Positions 61,001 through 64,000 of a stretch of DNA of 64,000 nt are shown here, in pieces (the stretch's first letter is position 1; every line of letters starts with the position of its first letter). The notes under the pieces were generated by a model. It saw only the letters and a program-made list of their open reading frames with translations. It had not been told where the DNA came from and ran no database searches. Origin of the DNA: Capitulum mitella (lineage: Eukaryota; Arthropoda; Thecostraca; Pollicipedomorpha; Pollicipedidae); contig CP099847.1 in assembly GCA_030062745.1 (NCBI GenBank), positions 25,158,923 through 25,222,922 of the forward strand, written 5' to 3'. The position numbers and the translations under genes are program-made.

Positions 61001-64000
61001 CGAACACAATCGAACGTTATCGCCGCCGCGCCGGCCACGCACGGCCGCCGGCGCCATTGTCCGCCAGGCGGCCGGCGGCGATCGTGGCGCGAAGCGCGGC
61101 GATCGCGGCGCGGCGCCGATCGGCCGCCGGGATCGGACGGGTGGGGCGAGAGCGCGATCCCGGGCGATCGGCCGCCGGTAGCAGGGGGAGATCGATGAGG
61201 AGAGAGCCGCCCGCAAGAAGGAGGACGGAAATAATCGGGGTGGAGGAGCGCGCGGCGCCGTAATCGCCGGCCAATGAAAACAGACCGTCCCCAGACTCCA
61301 TTGTGCCAATTTTCGCAATGTAATGAGGGATATGGTTCGACGGCTGGTGATAAATGACAATCAGTGTCATTGTGCAAGACAGACCACAACGGCGGCTACT
61401 GTCGTACGCATGCCAATAGCGACATGCTTTTTGCGAAAGAGTTCACGAGCGCAGGTCGAGAGCCATATGAGAGACACAAAAGGTATTCACGGTCTATCAG
61501 GTCACCCGCTTTAAACCAAGCTGTTAGTAAACGGTGTTTTGAAATGTTTCCTGGGTTCCTATTGTTGCCGCCATAGGTACAGATTGTTTGCACTTCTTTT
61601 GACAAAAGCTTTGGGAAATTTCAACGCTACGGGTATTAGATGCGTTCAGGATGGCTATGAAGTCTTTTCAGGCAGCCGCCAACAGTGTCACTATATTCTG
61701 CATCCTTCGTGTACTGCGACACTGTAAAGTTCCACGGCGGCCGTCGGCAGTACCTGCTGTTTTCTGCGTCCGCCGTGTGCCGCATCAGTCTATTGTTCCC
61801 CGGCGGCCGGCGGCGGCAGCCAGCCGCAAGGCCTGTCAACTCCTGCCTGCAACCACCTCCCGCCCTGTTCCTTCCACAAGCGAGCGACACCAGCCCGCGC
61901 TTCACCTGGCCGTGGCTGCCTGTAGCCCTCCGCCGGTCCAGGTCGCTGCTGCCTCCACTCCTGACTCCAACCCCGGCTCCCCTCCACTCCTGACTCCAAC
62001 CCCGGCTCCCCTGTCCGGCATCCTGCTCCCCTGTGGTCTCCCACCCAACCCGAGCCCGCGGTGGCGGGCGGCGCGGCGTCGGCGCCGTTCTGCGGCCGTG
62101 CCGGGCGCGGCACGCGGCCTCGGCAGCCGACAGGGTGACGCCGTCCGGCTACGGTCGGCCGCCGCTGCTCCCACGGGCCGGCCGAGGTGGCCCGGCCCCG
62201 GCCGGCGGCGGCGGCGGCGGTCGGCGCCGCTCCCAGGCGCACCGTCAGACCGTGACTGGACGCGCCCCGCGGCGGCCGAGCCCACGGCAGAGCACCGGCA
62301 GAGCACCGGCACAGCCTTGAAAGGACCCAGCAGAAGTCCAGAGGGAGTCCCGGCTTGGGAGTTGTTTAGGGGGCCTGTAGGAGCCCTGTAGGCATCCAGA
62401 AAGAGCTCCGGCAGAAACCTGAAGGAGCCCCATCAGAGAGCTGTAGGAGCCCGGTAGGCACCCAGAAGGGGCCCCGTCAGAGCCCTGTAATACGCCAGAA
62501 GGAAGCCCGTCAGAGCCCTATAGGAATCGTGCAGGCACCCAGACGGAGCTCCGGCTGTAGGAGCCCTGTAGGAGCCCTGTAGGGACCCGGAAGGAGTGCC
62601 AGCAGAGGCCCGGTAGAGCCGAGTAGCAGTGGCGCTGATTCGCCCTGACACCGGGCAATAGCTGGACATTTCTGCTCCTGGGTTCGCTGCGGGGTTGACG
62701 TCGACCCCGTGCATCGCCGGCCCCGTGACACTTCAGTTGCCCCGGGTTGCAATAAAGCTCAATGTCCAGAGTATGCCAGATGGTGCAGCCGAGAAGAGGA
62801 CCGTCTGTTCACGGCAGTGCTCAAATGCATGAATGGCTCGCAGGTACGGGGGAGATGCCAGGCGGTTTCCCTAGCCGTCGAGATGCTTGAGACAGTTTGC
62901 TGGAATTCGGGCGAGCTTGAATCTGCATCCATTGCGATGGATGCGAATACCCTGCGCGACATACGCATTGCAGTTTCTGCCACCAAACGCCACCGGGGTA
63001 TGAAACCGACGAATAACTTATTCGGCAGAGAGAACCAAACAACACTTCATTAAACTATGATCCCCTATGTATACAACACTGTGCGCTAAGCGTGCAAGCT
63101 CCTGCCACAAAATATTTGCCTTTCTCCCCGTTCTAACACCTACATTTCAAAACCTATCCGGCTGCCCGCAGAACCACGCCCGAACACGTAACCCGCAACG
63201 TGCAAGGTCTTCGTGTTTCATGGTTCTTGACCTATGCTGAACCGTGATTGCATTTTACACGGCATATTTGAGCGGCTGCCCATTCGTCAGCTGCTGACGA
63301 GCCTTACGGACGTTCTGCACGCAGTCAGGCGACCAGCCAGCCGCATGTGACCGGGGACGACATACTTTCCCACGTGAACGGCGCCGCCAGCGGGGAAGCA
63401 GACGGAGAGAGCGCGCGCGCGAGTGCGGGGGAGGCGGGCAACGGTGGAAAGTCGCCGGAGATCGCAGGCCATCTCTGTCGGATCAGGGGAAGGCGGCTCC
63501 CGAGTGCAAGGAAAGTCGGACGTGTCTACGGCGTCTGCCGGGTCAGGTGTGACGGCTAACGGGCGTCGGAGCGGCCGTTAGCCTCCGGCGCGTAATCGCC
63601 TCCCGGGATCTCGGACGAGGCTTCCAGCTGCACGCGACAGCCGGGGCATCTGACGGATCATCTCGAATGCGTCGAGCGTCGTAAAACAGCAGCGAATGTG
63701 GCGCACCAGAATCAGCAGTGGCTGCTGAACCGAGACGACTGCTCCAGAAGGAGGAATCCACAAATTTTCACAGGCAATCTCGGTTTCACCGAAGTCGATT
63801 GTCTCTAAAGAGGAGGCCCGAGGACACTCACAGACAATCTTTGCTTCGCCCGAGACGAATCTCTGAGAATGAGGAACCCAGGGTTGTTCGCAGGCTGTCT
63901 CTGTTTCACCGGAGTCGACTGTCTGCGAAGGGCGAGGCTCGAGGTACTTACACACGATCTCGATCAGGTCGGCCAGCACGACGCCGGAGTGCAGGTCGGC
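33315..64000 (-). CDS. DIXDC1: Dixin (DIX domain containing 1), 12 exons, 5' end outside window
   Basis: Exons on the minus strand, 5' to 3': 63952->64000, 53016-53095, 52269-52443, 41704-42474, 40982-41462, 37604-37741, 37282-37371, 36635-36778, 35786-35901, 35200-35371, 34448-34612, 33315-33392. All donors are GT, all acceptors AG, and phases agree throughout apart from one frame break inside 41704-42474. About 819 residues are visible, longer than the vertebrate protein because of a Ser/Thr/Pro/Ala-rich linker. The order is CH domain end ([16 protein letters not shown], then [19 protein letters not shown]), linker, coiled coil, then a C-terminal DIX domain ([20 protein letters not shown]...WVVEDHGA). 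Dixin is a cytoplasmic Wnt/beta-catenin activator that co-polymerises with Dishevelled and Axin through DIX; CH-containing forms also associate with actin. The CH start and ATG lie right of the window. The gene is convergent with MIF. Confidence 0.93.
33393..34447 (-). other. Dixin intron: nothing recognised
   Basis: About 1.05 kb, with a C-rich run near 33600-33660. No exon, repeat array or RNA gene is supported. Confidence 0.6.
34448..34612 (-). CDS. DIXDC1: Dixin exon 11: core of DIX domain
   Basis: Fifty-five codons between acceptor gtcgccag and donor GAG|gtcagt. It reads [20 protein letters not shown], then [20 protein letters not shown], then [15 protein letters not shown]. Residues typical of DIX (YxTxxxLTPF, LxDFK, YRFHFKxxDPEFGxVKEE) are all present, so head-to-tail polymerisation with Dishevelled/Axin DIX domains is expected. 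Confidence 0.95.
35200..35371 (-). CDS. DIXDC1: Dixin exon 10: conserved helix before DIX
   Basis: After acceptor gccggcag one base completes Arg. Then [40 protein letters not shown] and [17 protein letters not shown], ending at AAG|gtacgc in phase 0. It matches the vertebrate segment GHDPQHHTIDSLEQGISSLM. Overlapping ORFs on both strands are shadows. Confidence 0.92.
35372..35785 (-). repeat. Dixin intron with short tandem repeats
   Basis: Around 35384-35473 a roughly 15-base motif (TCCGGTCAGCACGGT and variants) recurs about six times, followed by a G-rich run near 35498-35508. On + it reads as GQHG-type repeats in one frame, which explains the long + strand ORF at 35011-35589. No exon is supported here. 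Confidence 0.65.
35786..35901 (-). CDS. DIXDC1: Dixin exon 9
   Basis: The acceptor tgtcgtttcag is followed by [20 protein letters not shown] and [18 protein letters not shown], ending TTCAG|gtacc in phase 2. The tail resembles vertebrate LQLVRDALRSLRNSFS and runs directly into the [12 protein letters not shown] segment of the next exon. Confidence 0.9.
36635..36778 (-). CDS. DIXDC1: Dixin exon 8: coiled coil
   Basis: Forty-eight codons: [48 protein letters not shown]. Acceptor gtccgccag, donor CGG|gtcagt, phase 0 at both ends. The heptad pattern aligns with the vertebrate dixin coil (KELGQKDRLLQQHQAKLEEA). Confidence 0.9.
36779..37281 (-). other. Dixin intron: G-run and nothing else recognised
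   Basis: Contains a run of eleven or more G at about 36830-36840 and short repeats of GTCAGGT-type motifs up to 37020. No exon supported. Confidence 0.5.
37282..37371 (-). CDS. DIXDC1: Dixin exon 7
   Basis: Thirty codons: [20 protein letters not shown] then [10 protein letters not shown]. The acceptor gttgtgcag and donor AAG|gtgaac both give phase 0. The similarity to the vertebrate coil is weak, but the frame, splice sites and position between two coiled-coil exons support it. Confidence 0.8.
37604..37741 (-). CDS. DIXDC1: Dixin exon 6: coiled coil start
   Basis: Forty-six codons after acceptor tgtccgcag: [46 protein letters not shown], ending at CAG|gtgagt. Joined to the previous exon it makes LVALQEL-LLNGH, the counterpart of vertebrate ISGLQALLLNGS, which argues that no exon is missing across the 3.2 kb intron. 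Confidence 0.92.
38190..38660 (-). promoter_or_regulatory. Intronic CpG island, possible alternative dixin promoter
   Basis: A dense CpG block with GCC/CCG triplet runs (for example 38383-38402) lies upstream, in dixin sense, of the candidate first exon at 38235-38372. The long + strand ORF 38047-38703 is read as composition-driven: it becomes Ala/Arg/Gly-rich with no domain. Confidence 0.45.
38235..38372 (-). CDS. Candidate alternative first exon of dixin (CH-less)
   Basis: From ATG 38372 (or an in-frame ATG at 38345 with context GCGGCCATGGAG) the minus strand reads [46 protein letters not shown] and ends at GAT|gtgagc in phase 0. The next downstream dixin exon (37741) begins in phase 0, so a short isoform containing only coiled coil and DIX would be in frame. 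Mammalian DIXDC1/Ccd1 is known to make isoforms without the CH domain. There is no transcript evidence here. Confidence 0.45.
39330..39880. promoter_or_regulatory. Intronic CpG island
   Basis: A CpG-dense block in the same dixin intron. ORFs on both strands are Arg/Ala/Pro-rich and overlap in several frames, as expected from composition. I see no first exon with a good donor in the dixin direction. Confidence 0.4.
40982..41462 (-). CDS. DIXDC1: Dixin exon 5: linker and start of coiled coil
   Basis: After acceptor cccgtcacag one base completes Arg; then [20 protein letters not shown] and [20 protein letters not shown], a long Pro/Arg/Ser-rich linker, and [23 protein letters not shown], ending at CTG|gtgagc in phase 0. 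The end aligns with the vertebrate dixin coil (EEAKKMISGLQAL). It is strongly GC-rich, so ORFs on the other strand are long but meaningless. Confidence 0.9.
41463..41703 (-). other. Short dixin intron
   Basis: A 241-base intron between donor TTCAG|gtgggt and acceptor cccgtcacag. It is phase 2 and AT-richer than both neighbouring exons. Confidence 0.8.
41704..42474 (-). CDS. DIXDC1: Dixin exon 4: low-complexity linker, with a frame break
   Basis: The exon is entered in phase 1 after cgctgcag and starts [20 protein letters not shown], then Ser/Thr/Pro-rich sequence and [20 protein letters not shown]. The 3' part is coding in another frame: [64 protein letters not shown] and GEFR, ending in phase 2 at CAG|gtgggt. 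The switch falls between about 42180 and 42110, where one base appears to be missing (or an unseen intron, or two extra bases). YENLPR and YDVPR resemble phosphotyrosine/SH2-type motifs. Confidence 0.8.
43690..44080 (-). promoter_or_regulatory. Intronic CpG island, possible alternative dixin promoter
   Basis: A CpG-dense block with GGCGGCGGC runs. In the dixin direction it sits just upstream of and over the candidate first exon at 43774-43822. Overlapping + strand ORFs are Arg/Ala/Pro-rich artefacts. Confidence 0.45.
43774..43822 (-). CDS. Candidate alternative first exon joining dixin exon 4
   Basis: From ATG 43822 (context GGCCATGG) the minus strand reads [16 protein letters not shown] plus one base and reaches the near-consensus donor GTGT|gtgagt, phase 1. 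The next exon downstream (42474) is entered in phase 1, so splicing would give an in-frame dixin lacking the CH domain. It lies in a CpG island. Inferred only from phase, donor and context. Confidence 0.42.
45958..46053. repeat. (CT)n followed by (TA)n microsatellite
   Basis: About 50 bases of CT repeat pass directly into about 40 bases of TA repeat, in a dixin intron. Short ORFs through it translate to SLSLSL and YIYIYI runs only. Confidence 0.95.
46570..46618. repeat. Two adjacent small hairpins
   Basis: ATATACAA-CCTT-TTGTATAT (46570-46589) is followed directly by TAATGCTGAC-CTTGACAC-GTCAGCATTA (46591-46618), the latter with perfect 10-bp arms. No gene or element context is recognised. Confidence 0.7.
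46585..47190. repeat. Recurring TGACCT/GACCTTGAC motifs
   Basis: Half-sites such as CTGACCTTGACAC, CTGACCTGGCCTGACCTTGACC, TTGACCTGACCTAGAATGACC, ATTGACCTTTGACACG and GCTGACCTTGGCCC occur in clusters over 600 bases. Similar motifs lie in the inverted arms near 14130 and 14430. It looks like a degenerate repeat family. The half-sites also match AGGTCA nuclear-receptor sites, but dispersed-repeat origin is the simpler reading. Confidence 0.4.
49540..49830. promoter_or_regulatory. Intronic CpG island
   Basis: A CpG-dense block with many GCCGGCG motifs in the large dixin intron. No convincing first exon with a good donor was seen on either strand. Confidence 0.35.
52269..52443 (-). CDS. DIXDC1: Dixin exon 3: C-terminal half of CH domain
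   Basis: After acceptor tcttgttcag: [58 protein letters not shown], ending ACAG|gtgaga in phase 1. It closely matches vertebrate dixin (FVASKKIRMHQTSAKDIVDG, then NLKSIMRLVLALAAHFKPG), including the final CH helices. The following linker begins in this exon. Confidence 0.95.
52444..53015 (-). other. Dixin intron with a (GGTT)n run
   Basis: A 572-base intron. A GGTT tetranucleotide repeat of about 28 bases lies at 52864-52891. Nothing else recognised. Confidence 0.75.
53016..53095 (-). CDS. DIXDC1: Dixin exon 2: middle of CH domain
   Basis: An 80-base exon. The acceptor tcatctgcag leaves two bases that complete Ser, then [20 protein letters not shown] and VERVLQ, ending CAG|gtaagg in phase 0. 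It aligns with vertebrate dixin AGEKLSGVQLSPGNQQEMKN-NVEKVLQ. It is read in none of the long ORFs here because it is so short. Confidence 0.93.
53590..54560. promoter_or_regulatory. CpG islands in the CH-domain intron
   Basis: Two near-contiguous CpG-dense blocks with long Arg/Ala/Pro-rich shadow ORFs on both strands. On + an ATG at 54551 ([14 protein letters not shown]) meets GAG|gtgagg, followed by purine-rich sequence. This could be a first exon of an opposing transcript but is unsupported. Confidence 0.35.
55600..56700. promoter_or_regulatory. CpG island in the CH-domain intron
   Basis: About 1.1 kb of dense CpG. Near its right end CAAGATGGCCGC (56649-56660) resembles a YY1 site, and a + strand ORF from 56653 ([12 protein letters not shown], 79 codons) becomes acidic and polar, but no homology is recognised. 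Regulatory role inferred from composition only. Confidence 0.35.
57598..57667. repeat. Two-copy 35-bp direct repeat
   Basis: CATCAAAGTTGCAAAGCTGT... (from 57598) is followed by CATCAAAGTTGCAGAGCTGT... (from 57633), about 80 percent identical by eye. Small local duplication, no other context. Confidence 0.65.
57739..57778. repeat. Perfect hairpin: 16-bp arms, 8-base loop
   Basis: CATGTCTTTAATGTCC (57739-57754), loop ACATGATT, then GGACATTAAAGACATG (57763-57778). The arms are exact reverse complements. It could be a transposon end remnant or a small structured transcript; nothing else supports either. Confidence 0.85.
58130..59080. promoter_or_regulatory. CpG island with GGGGCG-rich runs
   Basis: Dense CpG with repeated GGCGGGGGCGGGG-type stretches (58425-58560), which include GC-box/Sp1-like motifs and a duplicated segment (GGGCGCGGGTCGGGGACCGG at about 58451 and 58532). 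Gly/Arg/Pro ORFs here are composition artefacts. Confidence 0.45.
59820..62330. promoter_or_regulatory. Cluster of CpG-rich blocks
   Basis: Blocks at 59820-60360, 60830-61270 and 61720-62330 alternate with AT-richer [10 protein letters not shown]-like boxes occur at 60129-60135 and 60497-60503 on the + strand. A 29-bp unit (CTCCACTCCTGACTCCAACC plus CCGGCTCCC) is duplicated at about 61954-62011. No gene start could be supported. Confidence 0.3.
62290..62620. repeat. Degenerate minisatellite, GTAGGAGCCCT-type
   Basis: Motifs GAGCCCTGTAGG, CACCCAGAAGG, GAGCTCCGGC and CCCGTCAGAGCCC recur with variable spacing over about 330 bases. Minus-strand frames translate to repeated [11 protein letters not shown]-like peptides, an effect of the repeat and not evidence for a gene. 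Confidence 0.65.
63726..63965 (-). repeat. 60-bp tandem repeat duplicating a CH-exon splice donor
   Basis: Four copies of a 60-base (20-codon) unit start within the last bases of the CH exon and run into the intron. In the dixin frame they read [60 protein letters not shown] and [14 protein letters not shown]. Copy 1 holds the probable donor GTGT|gtaagt; copy 3 holds a second good donor GTCT|gtgagt exactly 120 bases further, in the same phase. Confidence 0.8.
63952..64000 (-). CDS. DIXDC1: Dixin exon 1 of those visible: CH domain, cut by window edge
   Basis: At least 49 bases encode [16 protein letters not shown] plus one base, ending at GTGT|gtaagt in phase 1. It matches the vertebrate CH segment QDLRDGVILAYLIEIV. 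The rest of the exon, the start codon and the promoter lie beyond 64000. Confidence 0.9.

Larger units (their letters stand above)
53096..63951 (-). other. Largest dixin intron (10.9 kb) inside the CH domain
   Basis: The intron is studded with CpG-rich blocks (53590-54560, 55600-56700, 58130-59080, 59820-60360, 60830-61270, 61720-62330), a 16-bp hairpin (57739-57778), a short duplication (57598-57667), a degenerate minisatellite (62290-62620) and a 60-bp tandem repeat at the donor. No further protein domain was recognised on either strand. Confidence 0.65.

Overview
This is spliced eukaryotic, almost certainly invertebrate-animal, DNA. Genes are split by GT-AG introns, there are many simple repeats and transposon remnants, and CpG-rich blocks stand in an AT-richer background. 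Two animal genes are recognisable from protein motifs I know. They are convergent (tail to tail). On the + strand is a macrophage migration inhibitory factor (MIF) gene of three exons (3653-3760, 10796-10968, 11721-11799), with the intron positions and phases of mammalian MIF. On the - strand, from beyond the right edge (64000) to 33315, is dixin (DIXDC1/Ccd1): the end of a calponin-homology (CH) domain, a long low-complexity linker, coiled-coil exons and a C-terminal DIX domain, in 12 exons. Dixin is missing from the usual fly and nematode models, so I favour a lophotrochozoan or other non-insect invertebrate, but I cannot name the species.

Layout. 1-1250: a CpG-rich promoter-like block with minus-strand first-exon candidates and a small membrane-protein ORF. 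3100-12280: the MIF gene; its 7 kb first intron carries a decayed coiled-coil pseudogene and a piggyBac-like MITE. 12500-28120: five degraded MIF copies (B to F), each about 2 kb and keeping the exon 2 - intron - exon 3 - 3'UTR order. The array is split between B and C by a roughly 7 kb insertion with long inverted arms (13.5-20.4 kb). 28.1-33.3 kb: intergenic, with a 39-bp (13-codon) minisatellite at 29.4-30.3 kb. 33.3-64 kb: dixin. Its introns hold many CpG islands; two contain good minus-strand first-exon candidates whose splice phases match the following dixin exon, suggesting CH-less isoforms.

Function. MIF is a small trimeric cytokine/tautomerase-fold protein. Dixin is a Wnt-pathway and cytoskeletal protein that polymerises with Dishevelled and Axin through DIX. 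Nothing suggests that the two genes work together. The most unusual features are the chimeric MIF copies, the 60-bp in-frame tandem repeat that duplicates a CH-exon splice donor, the phase-matched alternative dixin starts, and the inverted-arm insertion. Exon calls rest on reading splice sites and frames by eye. No alignment or expression data were available.
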